Shown here in pieces: positions 1 to 7,753 of a stretch of DNA of 15,116 nt. The position numbers and the translations under genes were made by a program. The DNA is taken from contig JAOAHW010000084.1 of NCBI GenBank assembly GCA_026415015.1, forward strand, positions 1-15,116, given 5' to 3'. The stretch is from Syntrophorhabdaceae bacterium. Its GTDB lineage: Bacteria; Desulfobacterota; Syntrophorhabdia; Syntrophorhabdales; Syntrophorhabdaceae. Within the stretch, counting starts at the first letter, position 1. The number at the start of each line of letters is the position of its first letter. The notes under the pieces are model-generated. The model was not told the origin of the DNA. It did no database searches and saw only the letters and a program-made list of their open reading frames with translations.

Positions 1-1500
1 GAGGTAAGGGGCGAGATATATATGGGTAGAAAGGAGTTTGAGGAGCTAAACAGAAAAAGGGAGCTCACAGGAGAACCTGTATTTGCAAATCCCAGGAATG
101 CTGCAAGTGGCTCAGTAAGACAGCTCGACCCGAAGATTACAGCAGGCCGTAAACTCAATATCTTCTGTTATGCCATGGGTCAGATAACAGGGATTGAGAT
201 AGCCACACATATAGAGTTTCTTGAATTTCTCAAAAAATGGGGATTCAGGGTAAACCCATATACAAGACTCTGTCATAATCTTGAAGAGGTCTTTGAACAT
301 TATAATTACATAAAATCCATTAGGGATGAGATACCCTATGAGATAGACGGTACAGTTGTTAAGGTGAACAGACTTGATTATCAGGCTGCCTTAGGACAGG
401 TCTCACGCTCACCAAGATGGGCAATTGCATTTAAATTTGAATCCCACGAGGAAGAGACACGAGTATTGGATATTACTGTGGGTGTGGGCAGGACAGGTGC
501 ATTGACCCCAGTGGCAATTCTTGAGCCAGTAAATATAGGTGGTGTGGTAGTTGAAAGGGCAACCCTTCACAATGAGGATGAGATAAATAGGAAGGATATA
601 AGGGTAGGGGACTCTGTAATAGTCACGAGGGCAGGGGATGTTATCCCAGAGGTGGTAAGGGTATTGTTGGAAAAAAGAAAAGGAGATGAAAGGGTATTTA
701 CTATGCCTGATAGCTGCCCTGTATGCGGTGAGCATGTTGTAAGACCAGAGGGTGAGGCAATAAGGAGGTGTGTGAATATAAACTGCCCTGCCCAGATAAA
801 AGGAAGGATTATTCATTTTGCCTCAAAGAGGGCAATGGATATAGATGGGCTCGGTGAGAAGCTGGTAGACCAGCTTGTTGATAAAGGGATTGTGAGGGAT
901 GTGTCTGACCTCTATTATCTCACAAAGGAACAACTGGCGAACCTCGAGAGGATGGCGGACAAGTCAGCCCAGAATATAATAGATGCCATTGAAGACTCAA
1001 AAAAGAGACCTTTTAATCGTTTTATCTATGCCCTTGGCATAAGGCATGTGGGAGAACATATATCAGGGCTTTTAACAGAGCATTATAGGGACATTGAATC
1101 ACTTATGGAGGCAAGAGAAGAAGAGCTTATGAGGATACAGGAGATAGGGCCTGAAGTGGCAAACAGCATAGTCCTTTTTTTCCAGGATGAAAAGAACAGG
1201 CATACCATAGAGAGGATCTTAAAGGCAGGGGTTGAGATAGAATATGAAAAGACAGGAGAAAGGCCCTTAGAAGGTCTTGTATTTGTGTTTACAGGGGCAC
1301 TTACCAGTATGAGTAGAGATGAGGCAAAAAAGATAGTTGAGTCTTTAGGGGCCAAGACATCTAATTCAGTGGGAAAAAAGGTAAATATTGTTGTTGCAGG
1401 AGAAGAGGCAGGCTCAAAACTGGATAAGGCAAGACAGTTGGGTATTAAGATTATAGATGAGGATGAGTTTCTACTTATGGTTAAGGAAAGGAAGCTATGA
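1..1500 (+). CDS. ligA: NAD-dependent DNA ligase LigA, 5'-truncated by the window edge
   Basis: LigA seals nicks in duplex DNA during replication and repair, using NAD+ as AMP donor. The frame is open from base 1 (EVRGEIYM...), so the gene begins outside the window. About 499 residues are visible of a family length near 670. The missing part includes the N-terminal Ia domain and the KxDG lysine that is adenylylated. Visible in order are the rest of the adenylation domain (FANPRNAASGSVRQLDP, IDGTVVKVN, WAIAFKFE), the OB fold (VGRTGALTPVAILEPV), a Cys4 zinc finger (CPVC near base 715 and CVNINC to base 786), helix-hairpin-helix repeats and a C-terminal BRCT domain (LVFVFTGAL to the end). The stop overlaps the start of queH (ATGA, 1497-1500), so the two are probably translationally coupled. 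No key residue in the visible part looks damaged. Confidence 0.97.
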   Translation, partial: EVRGEIYMGRKEFEELNRKRELTGEPVFANPRNAASGSVRQLDPKITAGRKLNIFCYAMGQITGIEIATHIEFLEFLKKWGFRVNPYTRLCHNLEEVFEHYNYIKSIRDEIPYEIDGTVVKVNRLDYQAALGQVSRSPRWAIAFKFESHEEETRVLDITVGVGRTGALTPVAILEPVNIGGVVVERATLHNEDEINRKDIRVGDSVIVTRAGDVIPEVVRVLLEKRKGDERVFTMPDSCPVCGEHVVRPEGEAIRRCVNINCPAQIKGRIIHFASKRAMDIDGLGEKLVDQLVDKGIVRDVSDLYYLTKEQLANLERMADKSAQNIIDAIEDSKKRPFNRFIYALGIRHVGEHISGLLTEHYRDIESLMEAREEELMRIQEIGPEVANSIVLFFQDEKNRHTIERILKAGVEIEYEKTGERPLEGLVFVFTGALTSMSRDEAKKIVESLGAKTSNSVGKKVNIVVAGEEAGSKLDKARQLGIKIIDEDEFLLMVKERKL

Positions 1501-2033
1501 AGGTTCTTCTCCATATCTGCTGTGCACCATGTTGTATCTACACACTAAAAACCTTGCGTAAAGAAGGTATGGATGTGACAGGTTATTTTTTTAACCCAAA
1601 TATACATCCTTACTCAGAGTATTTAAAAAGGCTTGAAACCCTTGATAATTATGCAAAACTCACCCTATTGCCCTTGATAGTGGATAAGGAGTATAATCTT
1701 CATGATTTTTTAAAAGGTGCATTACATTATGAGAAAGATAGGTGTATCTTCTGTTATAAAATAAGGCTTCAAAAAACATTTGAGAAAGCAGTGGAAGGGA
1801 GATTTAATGGTGTGACAACAACCATTTTATACAGCAAGTATCAGCGCCATGATGATATAAAGGAGATAGGTGAAAGCCTATCAACAGAATATGGGATCCC
1901 TTTTTTATACATGGACTTCAGGACAGGGTGGAGGGAAGGGATAGATGAATCAAAGAGGCTGAATATGTACAGGCAGAATTACTGTGGCTGCATCTTCAGT
2001 GAATACGAGCGTTATACAGGGAGGCAAAGATGA
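1497..2033 (+). CDS. queH: Epoxyqueuosine reductase QueH (DUF208 family)
   Basis: QueH reduces epoxyqueuosine to queuosine in tRNA, the last step of queuosine synthesis. It is a non-orthologous replacement for cobalamin-dependent QueG. The 178-aa protein has the family layout: an N-terminal HICCAPCC segment (C8, C9, C12, C13), CxxCY at C83-C86, and a C-terminal YCGC (C163, C165). These cysteines are expected to hold the Fe-S and iron centre. The conserved FNPNIHPYSEY stretch (residues 32-42) follows the first Cys cluster. The start ATG overlaps the ligA stop, and its own stop overlaps the next gene's ATG (2030-2033), which indicates one transcript. Length and motifs are normal for the family. 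No queuosine pathway partner lies in the window. Confidence 0.93.
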   Translation: MKVLLHICCAPCCIYTLKTLRKEGMDVTGYFFNPNIHPYSEYLKRLETLDNYAKLTLLPLIVDKEYNLHDFLKGALHYEKDRCIFCYKIRLQKTFEKAVEGRFNGVTTTILYSKYQRHDDIKEIGESLSTEYGIPFLYMDFRTGWREGIDESKRLNMYRQNYCGCIFSEYERYTGRQR

Positions 2034-2245
2034 TACCTGGATTTGGCAAGATTTTTATTATAATTGGGGTTTTGTTTATAATTATAGGTCTTGCCTTTAT
2101 GTTCGGCGATAAAATCCCCTATATAGGAAGGCTGCCAGGGGATATACACATAAAAAAGGAGAATTTCAGCTTTTATTTCCCTATAACAACAAGCATCATC
2201 ATAAGTATAATCCTTACGATACTTTTCTCCATATTCAGGAAATAG
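2030..2245 (+). CDS. DUF2905 small integral membrane protein
   Basis: This 71-aa protein has two hydrophobic segments, about residues 8-25 and 50-67. They flank a short loop with GRLPGDIHIKKENFSFYFP. The G(R/K)LPGDI signature between two membrane helices is what I associate with the DUF2905 family of small bacterial membrane proteins. The family's function is not known to me. The ATG overlaps the queH stop by the ATGA pattern, so it is the third gene of the ligA-queH transcript. The gene is complete; nothing suggests truncation. The assignment rests on motif and topology recognition, and no function is claimed. Confidence 0.85.
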   Translation: MIPGFGKIFIIIGVLFIIIGLAFMFGDKIPYIGRLPGDIHIKKENFSFYFPITTSIIISIILTILFSIFRK

Positions 2246-2395
2246 TCATTAAAGGCCTCTGCAAAACCCAACAGAGAAAAAGGCATTGGAATTGATTAGG
2301 CTAAGGTAAAAGGGATTTATCCAGGTTAAATAGAGTATGTTCTATATCTCGATTTTCTATTGACTCTTTTGTGTCCAATGTTTTAAAAAATAGAC
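2246..2395. other. Intergenic gap between the ligA-queH-DUF2905 group and the HDAC-like gene
   Basis: These 150 bp are AT-rich and show no open frame with coding character. A short CTCTG/CAGAG inverted repeat lies around 2257-2275 but has no T tract after it on the + strand, so it is not a convincing terminator. The right end carries a possible promoter described separately. Confidence 0.6.
2360..2389 (+). promoter_or_regulatory. Possible sigma-70-type promoter for the HDAC-like gene (leaderless)
   Basis: TTGACT (2360-2365, 5 of 6 to the -35 consensus) is followed after 18 bp by TAAAAA (2384-2389, 4 of 6 to the -10 consensus). Initiation about 7 bp downstream would fall at or next to the ATG at 2396. 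That fits the absence of any Shine-Dalgarno sequence before that ATG. The -10 match is weak, so this is only a candidate. Confidence 0.35.
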
Positions 2396-3148
2396 ATGAA
2401 GATACCAGTTGTCTATAGCGAGGATTTTTATACAGATTATTATACTGTAGATTGTGAAAATCCTGACAGGATATCCTCCATTTATTTCAAGATTGTTGAT
2501 TTGGCTGAGATAATAGAGGCAAAAGAGTGCACAATAGATGACCTAAAGCTATGCCACAGCGATGAGCTCATAGAATCAGTAGCCAGAAATAAAGAGACCT
2601 TTTATGTGGCAAAAAAGTCTGCAGGCGGTGCAATAATAGCCTCTGAGATTGCCCTTGAGAGACCATCCTTTGCCCTCATAAGACCACCTGGACACCACGC
2701 AGGATATAACTTCAATGGTGGTTTCTGTTTTTTCAATAATATGGCAATCGCCATTAAGAAATTATTAAAGGATGGCAAGGTCAACACAGCCCTGATTGTG
2801 GATATAGACCTCCACTATGGAAATGGGACATATGATATAGTAAAGGGTGATGAGAGGATAAGGTTCAGGAATATAGACGCATACCCACGGGGCAATTTTA
2901 TGAAGGACTTAGAAGATGCCCTTAAGGATGCGGATCAATTCGATATCGTGGGCTGCTCTGCTGGGTTCGATACATATATTAAGGACTGGGGTGCCCTCCT
3001 TACTACAGAGGATTTCAGAACTATAGGCAATATGTTGGCATCATCAAATCCCAATGTTTTCTCTATTCTTGAGGGTGGTTATTATATCCCTGACCTGGGC
3101 ATAAATGTCCGTTCCTTTTTACAAGGCATAATGGAAGCTTGTTCATAG
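2396..3148 (+). CDS. Compact histone deacetylase / acetylpolyamine amidohydrolase family protein
   Basis: This is a zinc-dependent deacetylase-fold hydrolase. Bacterial members act on acetylated small molecules or proteins, and the substrate here is unknown. Family motifs are RPPGHHA (residues 96-102, the catalytic His pair H100/H101), GGFCFFNN (108-115), DIDLHYGNGT (136-145, zinc ligands D138 and H140), SAGFD (188-192, third ligand D192) and EGGYY (226-230, transition-state Tyr). All catalytic residues are present. At 250 aa it is shorter than the usual 300-340. The stretch between the GNGT and SAGFD motifs is reduced, and it carries the DWGALLTTEDF segment that I associate with a compact bacterial/archaeal subgroup. 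The ATG at 2396 is the first possible start after an in-frame TAA at 2384, and it has no visible Shine-Dalgarno. The 3' end overlaps comEC by 10 bp. Confidence 0.88.
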   Translation: MKIPVVYSEDFYTDYYTVDCENPDRISSIYFKIVDLAEIIEAKECTIDDLKLCHSDELIESVARNKETFYVAKKSAGGAIIASEIALERPSFALIRPPGHHAGYNFNGGFCFFNNMAIAIKKLLKDGKVNTALIVDIDLHYGNGTYDIVKGDERIRFRNIDAYPRGNFMKDLEDALKDADQFDIVGCSAGFDTYIKDWGALLTTEDFRTIGNMLASSNPNVFSILEGGYYIPDLGINVRSFLQGIMEACS

Positions 3149-5400
3149 TTTCTGTCCTTTCATTTATTGCAGGTATATATGTTGAGGCATTAAGTAATTT
3201 TCCAATAAAGTTTCTTTTACTGCCTTTAATATCTTTAGTGGTAATTATTCCGTTGTTTTTCAAGAGATATGCAAAACCTTGCATATTTCTCATATTGCTG
3301 TGCTTTTTCCTTGCCGGGATGATGAGGGTAGGGATCATTACAAACAGCTATCAAAATAATGAGATAGATGATGAGATACATCTATTTAAAGTAAAGGTGA
3401 TAGAATCCAACAAAACAATAAAGGTTTTAAGGATCTCAAGCCCTGAAGACTATAAATCAATGAATGTTATCTTGATGACAGAAATGGAGGTAGATGTTGG
3501 CGATGTTGTTCATATATACGGTAGGCTAAAAGAGCTTGTTGTAACATATAAAAACCCCTATGTTATTTCATGGAGATGGATAAAGAGATTAGAGGGGATA
3601 AATTTTGAGATAAAAGGGGATATATTAGATATTAAAAAGGGTAGTAGACTCATTGATAAAATCAGGAGGTTTATAAAAGAAAAGATTGAGGATTCAGGGT
3701 CAAGACAACAGGGTATTATAAAAGCCTTAACCTTAGGGGACAGGACATCTATAGATGATGAAACAAGGCTTTTATTTCAGAAGACAGGCACATCCCATAT
3801 CCTTGCCATATCTGGATTACATATAGGTATAATAACAGGCTTTTTCTTCTTCATAATGAGATGTCTCTTAGGGAGAAAAAGGTCGCTTGCCCTCTCAGGA
3901 AGAGACAAAAGATACGCAGCAATCATAACAGTTATTTTCCCTATCTTGTTTATGTGGCTTTCAGGGGCAAATATCTCTACTGTAAGGGCAACAATAATGG
4001 TCTTGATTTTCTTATGGGCGATATTTTTTCAGAAACAGAGAGATATTATAAATACTGTCTTTATCACAGCCCTTATTATACTTGTTATCTATCCTCATTC
4101 ACTCTTTGCACCATCCTTTCAGTTATCTTTTCTGAGTGTCATCTTTATTATACTGATAGGGCAAAGGGTTTATCCGTTAATTAAGATAAATTTTAGACCC
4201 ATAAGATGGTTTTTGATGACAATCATAACCTCCTTTGCTGCAATAATTGGAACTATACCCCCTGTGTTATTTCATTTTTATGGGATGAATTTTTTGTCTG
4301 TCCTCCACAATCTTATATCCATACCTCTTATATGCTCTATCTCACTGCCCTTGACCCTTTTGGGAACACTCCTACCATTTGGGGAACCATTGATTGCCAT
4401 GGCAGGAAGAATAATTGATTTTAATATTGATATCTTAAAAACCCTTGATTTTGGCTATATCTACCCTTTTATAAGACCAAACCTTTTAGAGACCCTGCTT
4501 TTCTATACCCTAATCCTCTGTGTCTTATATATAGATAGAAAGATTGTAGTAGCTATTGCATGTTTTGTTATCGTGCCTGTTGCTGCGATCTATACGATCT
4601 ATGCAATGCAGGATAGATTTTCTGAGAGGCTGTGCATTAATTTTATTGATGTTGGTCTTGGTGAATCTATACTCATTGAGGTCCCAAAAGGAAGACGCAT
4701 ACTGGTCGATGGAGGATCAAATTTTAAAGGAGGTTTTGATATTGGAAAAAATATTATAACACCTATTCTGCTGTCAAAGAAGATTTTAACCCTTGATTAT
4801 GTCATAAATACCCATCCCCATGGAGACCATATTGGCGGATTATTGTATATTCTCAAGCACTTTAAGGTTAAAGGGTTTGCAACAGGGGGATATTTTATAG
4901 GAGAGCCTGTGTTTTTTGAGGTGATAGAGACCCTTAAAGATAGAAAGATAGGTTTTTATGTGTGGAATAAAGGGGATGAGGTCTCAATGGATGGTTTGAA
5001 GATGATAATATTAAACCCTGATAGAGGATACAGGCCTGATAACCTCAACAACGCCTCCCTTGTGATGAAGATTGTTTATAAGGAGAGGTCTTTCCTTCTC
5101 ACAGGAGACATAGAAAGGGACATAGAGGAGGGTTTGATTATGAAAAATGCACCTTTAAGGTCTGACGTCTTGAAAGTCCCACACCATGGAAGTAATAATT
5201 CAAGCTCTCTAAGTTTTCTTATAGCTGTAAGGCCAGGGCTTGCTGTATTGAGTGTTGGAAGAGGTATTAGAGGATTACCAGGAAGGGAGGCACTGAATAG
5301 GTACAAGAGACTGTCTATACCTGTAGTATCTACCCTTGAGAATGGATTTATAAGTGTCTGCACTAATGGTATCAAGATCTCTTATAAAACCTATAGATAG
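3139..5400 (+). CDS. comEC: ComEC/Rec2-family DNA internalization protein
   Basis: ComEC forms the inner-membrane channel that carries single-stranded DNA into the cell during transformation. The 753-aa protein has the full architecture. First is an N-terminal membrane/OB region (1-165, DUF4131-like). Next is the competence channel domain with ALTLGDR (196-202), GTSHILAISGLHIG (217-230) and LSGANISTVRA (274-284) plus many membrane helices to about 485. Last is a C-terminal metallo-beta-lactamase domain with HPHGDH (559-564), LLTGD (653-657) and PHHGSN (681-686). The start is a TTG at 3139 inside the end of the HDAC-like gene; no ATG lies near the expected N-terminus, and the Shine-Dalgarno is poor. 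Two usual motifs are altered: DVGQGD reads DVGLGE (504-509), and the late YGHP-type motif reads RGLP (711-714), lacking its His. Its end faces the antiporter gene on the other strand. Confidence 0.93.
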   Translation: MFIVSVLSFIAGIYVEALSNFPIKFLLLPLISLVVIIPLFFKRYAKPCIFLILLCFFLAGMMRVGIITNSYQNNEIDDEIHLFKVKVIESNKTIKVLRISSPEDYKSMNVILMTEMEVDVGDVVHIYGRLKELVVTYKNPYVISWRWIKRLEGINFEIKGDILDIKKGSRLIDKIRRFIKEKIEDSGSRQQGIIKALTLGDRTSIDDETRLLFQKTGTSHILAISGLHIGIITGFFFFIMRCLLGRKRSLALSGRDKRYAAIITVIFPILFMWLSGANISTVRATIMVLIFLWAIFFQKQRDIINTVFITALIILVIYPHSLFAPSFQLSFLSVIFIILIGQRVYPLIKINFRPIRWFLMTIITSFAAIIGTIPPVLFHFYGMNFLSVLHNLISIPLICSISLPLTLLGTLLPFGEPLIAMAGRIIDFNIDILKTLDFGYIYPFIRPNLLETLLFYTLILCVLYIDRKIVVAIACFVIVPVAAIYTIYAMQDRFSERLCINFIDVGLGESILIEVPKGRRILVDGGSNFKGGFDIGKNIITPILLSKKILTLDYVINTHPHGDHIGGLLYILKHFKVKGFATGGYFIGEPVFFEVIETLKDRKIGFYVWNKGDEVSMDGLKMIILNPDRGYRPDNLNNASLVMKIVYKERSFLLTGDIERDIEEGLIMKNAPLRSDVLKVPHHGSNNSSSLSFLIAVRPGLAVLSVGRGIRGLPGREALNRYKRLSIPVVSTLENGFISVCTNGIKISYKTYR

Positions 5401-5418
5401 TTTTTTTGTAAGAGGTCT
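5375..5418. repeat. Inverted repeat between convergent comEC and antiporter genes
   Basis: Bases 5375-5389 can pair with 5404-5418 as an unbroken 15-bp stem containing two G-T wobbles, with a 14-nt loop. The left arm is inside the last codons of comEC and the loop spans its stop codon. No T tract follows on either strand, so it is not a textbook terminator. Its position at a convergent junction suggests a 3'-end or bidirectional termination/stability element. Confidence 0.5.
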
Positions 5419-5476
5419 CGTTCTTCAAACTATTTTTATCCTACTTGGGTGTTGGAAAATATGAGAATCCATTCAT

Positions 5477-6814
5477 CTACCTGAAAAATATTAATGTGAT
5501 AATGATGAATATAGGGATTAAAATACCAACAGACCACATCATATATCTGAAAAATGATGGCATGGGTATTTCATTTTCCTCGCATATGGCCTTTACCATA
5601 AAATTAGGTCCGTTACCTACATATGTATTTGCGCCCATAAATACAGCCCCTGCAGAAATTGCCTTTAAGAATAATCCAGGAACACCTGCAACAAGCCCTG
5701 TTGTCATATTCTTTAATACAGCGAGGCTTTTTGCAGTGCTCATAAATACGAGATAGGTAGGGGCATTATCGAGAAAACTGGATAGAATACCTGTGGCCCA
5801 GAAGAATTTCCAGGGTGTATCCACTCCGAGCCGGTCTCCATTGACCTCAAGTGTCTTAAGCGCCGGGACCATAGTTACAAAGATGCCAACAAATAGAACA
5901 GCCACCTCAATAATGGGGTGATATGTAAAGCCATTCTCTTCCCTCAAAACAACTGGAGTATAATAAATAGATAGTAATGCTGCAGTAATCATGACAAGCT
6001 CCCTTAAGATAGCAGGTAGGAAAAATGCAAATAGAACAGCACCGAGAAAGAGAAAGTTTATCTTACCCCTTATCTCTATCTTCCTGGCGCCCTCTATCTT
6101 TTTCGGGGATGTAATCTTTTCCATCTGTTCTTTTTTTATGTAGTGACGGTCAAAGAGATAGAATAAGATTATAAGAATTGAAACAGTAATAATCCAGACA
6201 GGTAAAAGCCTGAATGTCCATGTGAAGGGAACACCCTTTAAAAAACCGAGGAACAAAGGTGGGTCTCCGAGGGGTGTCAGCAGGCCGCCAATATTTGAGA
6301 CGAGGAATATAAAAAAAATGAAGATATGAGAGACATTTTTTCGCCACCTGTTAACCCTTATTAATGGCCTTATCAAAACCATACTTGCCCCTGTTGTGCC
6401 AATGAAGCTTGCAAATATAGCACCAATAATAAGGATAATGGAGTTTAAAAGGGGTTTTCCTCGGGCTGAAATGCGGATGACTATACCCCCAGAGATTACA
6501 AATAAAGACCCAAGGAGTATTATAAAGGATATATATTCAATAATGGCATGGAAAAGCAGGGAGAAATCCTTGAATAACACAATGGCTGCTGCAGGTATAG
6601 CAAGACCGATTGATACATAACGATAGTTATTCCCCCACCACTCACTGTTTATAAGGGGCATAACTGCAATGGAGAGAATAAGGACCGTGAAAAACAGAGT
6701 TGTCCATATGGGAAAAGAGACTGATGCCCCTGATGATGCCGAGGCAATCTCGGGTATTATAGCAAATAAGAAAAAATTGATTAGTAAAAATAAGCTATTA
6801 GGTTTCATAAGCAT
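5477..6814 (-). CDS. Ion transporter superfamily protein, putative Na+/H+ antiporter or citrate-type transporter
   Basis: This 445-aa polytopic membrane protein has about 11-12 hydrophobic segments. The N-terminal segment (6-26, ending ASA) could be a signal peptide. Two re-entrant-loop signatures typical of the ArsB/NhaD/CitMHS superfamily are visible: NIGGLLTPLGDPPLFLG (174-190) in the first half, and SSFLDNAPTY (345-354) with GANTYVGNGPNF (394-405) in the second. This pattern is closest to the 'putative citrate transport / sodium:proton antiporter' branch I know as CitMHS_2. The substrate cannot be decided; Na+/H+ exchange is the usual guess. The first ATG is at 6814. A second ATG two codons later (6808) sits 8 nt behind AAAGG and may be the true start. 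It lies 17 bp after the cytidylate-kinase-like gene and is probably co-transcribed with it. Confidence 0.85.
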   Translation of the reverse strand: MLMKPNSLFLLINFFLFAIIPEIASASSGASVSFPIWTTLFFTVLILSIAVMPLINSEWWGNNYRYVSIGLAIPAAAIVLFKDFSLLFHAIIEYISFIILLGSLFVISGGIVIRISARGKPLLNSIILIIGAIFASFIGTTGASMVLIRPLIRVNRWRKNVSHIFIFFIFLVSNIGGLLTPLGDPPLFLGFLKGVPFTWTFRLLPVWIITVSILIILFYLFDRHYIKKEQMEKITSPKKIEGARKIEIRGKINFLFLGAVLFAFFLPAILRELVMITAALLSIYYTPVVLREENGFTYHPIIEVAVLFVGIFVTMVPALKTLEVNGDRLGVDTPWKFFWATGILSSFLDNAPTYLVFMSTAKSLAVLKNMTTGLVAGVPGLFLKAISAGAVFMGANTYVGNGPNFMVKAICEENEIPMPSFFRYMMWSVGILIPIFIIITLIFFR

Positions 6815-6831
6815 AACCTTTAAATGATTTT

Positions 6832-7668
6832 TTAATAGATTAATCGGGAAAGAGTGCCTATTTTAAGATGGTCAGTGACTTTATTTACACCTTTGAGGCC
6901 CCATAATGCCTTCAAAAGCCTCTCTTTCTCTTTTTCACCACCAACAATACCTTTTAAAAGAAGGGCATCTCCTGCCAGTGCCTCGAATTCTACCTTGCTC
7001 TTTGTTGCAAGTTCATGATGTATGATGGCAAGCTTTGCCCTGTTTTCAAGCAACCTTTTAGCAGCAAACAACCTTGCATCCTCATAGTCTATTCTCGAAA
7101 AAAATCGCTCTGCATATAGCTCCATTATATCGAGAGCATGCTCAAGTTTTACACTGCTTGCATTAAAAATTATGTCAAAGGAGGACGGGTCATTTAAGTC
7201 TCTGTCAAAATAGAACTCTATGAATTTCTTTTTTTCCTTATCTTTTTTGTTTACCAGGTCTACAGCATCTTCTTCTGATAAAACCTTCTCATTCATTATA
7301 TCGAATATCCTCTCATTAATGTCCCTTATTATTTGTATACGTATCCTGGAGGGATATTCCTCAAGTATCAGATGGGCTCCACCTCCAACTATAACTACAT
7401 CTGTTTTACTTATAAGGCTATAAAGCGCCACAGTTATAGCTGTTTTAAAATAGCTTTTGTTGTGTATAAGCTCAGTGAATCTATCAGTGATGTCTGGGGA
7501 CCTTTCATCTTCAAGGTTTTTCAGAAGGAAATTAACTGCCTCTTTATTTGTCTTTAAATATTTGAGAAAGCCGTCATCCACATATTTATAGCCTAATCTT
7601 TCAGCCAGTTTTTTGCCAAAGAGACTACCTGCTGACCCGTATGATCTTGAAATAGTGATAACCTTCAA
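6832..7668 (-). CDS. Cytidylate-kinase-like protein with C-terminal BON-like domain
   Basis: Residues 1-200 of the 278 aa match the cytidylate-kinase-like family (Cytidylate_kin2 type). They show a P-loop-like start ITISRSYGSAGSLFGKKLA (4-22), VDDGFL (30-35), VVIVGGGAHL (91-100) and the IRDINER (114-120) region, as in family members with I(S/T)RQxGSGG. The glycine loop differs from classical NMP kinases, so nucleotide specificity is uncertain. Residues 225-272 (KVEFEALAGDALLLKG, LKGVNKVTDHLKI) look like a BON domain, usually linked to membranes or ligand binding. This pairing with a kinase-like domain may mean a signalling rather than metabolic job. The start is TTG at 7668 behind GAGGGG, which lies partly in a hairpin. 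The antiporter gene follows 17 bp downstream. Confidence 0.82.
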   Translation of the reverse strand: MKVITISRSYGSAGSLFGKKLAERLGYKYVDDGFLKYLKTNKEAVNFLLKNLEDERSPDITDRFTELIHNKSYFKTAITVALYSLISKTDVVIVGGGAHLILEEYPSRIRIQIIRDINERIFDIMNEKVLSEEDAVDLVNKKDKEKKKFIEFYFDRDLNDPSSFDIIFNASSVKLEHALDIMELYAERFFSRIDYEDARLFAAKRLLENRAKLAIIHHELATKSKVEFEALAGDALLLKGIVGGEKEKERLLKALWGLKGVNKVTDHLKIGTLSRLIY

Positions 7669-7689
7669 TATCCCCTCTTCTCGGGGATA
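7669..7689 (-). promoter_or_regulatory. Hairpin covering the Shine-Dalgarno of the cytidylate-kinase-like gene
   Basis: TATCCCC (7669-7675) and GGGGATA (7683-7689) form a perfect 7-bp stem with a 7-nt loop. In the minus-strand message the 3' arm carries the GGGG of the ribosome binding site and directly abuts the TTG start. Folding could therefore limit translation of this gene. Confidence 0.5.
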
Positions 7690-7718
7690 AATTTAACAGA
7701 ATTTCGTTATGATTTCAA
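7690..7718 (-). promoter_or_regulatory. Candidate sigma-70-type promoter for the cytidylate-kinase-like/antiporter pair
   Basis: Read on the minus strand, TTGAAA (7718-7713, 5 of 6 to -35) is followed after exactly 17 bp by TAAATT (7695-7690, 4 of 6 to -10). It lies just upstream of the start-site hairpin, in the only sizeable gap of the minus-strand block. It would let this pair be expressed apart from the two regulatory genes upstream. Confidence 0.45.
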
Positions 7719-7753
7719 TGAAATTGTAATGAGGGTTTTTCAAAATACTTAAT

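Noticed and set aside
2250..2276. GGCCTCTGCAAAACCC-like stretch resembling the end of some insertion sequences.
   Set aside because: No matching second end, no target duplication and no transposase frame nearby. The resemblance is from memory only and the gap is too short for an element.
5445..5756. 103-aa plus-strand open frame at the comEC/antiporter junction.
   Set aside because: It runs antisense through the end of the antiporter gene, has no family resemblance or ribosome binding site, and reads as a mirror of a membrane protein.
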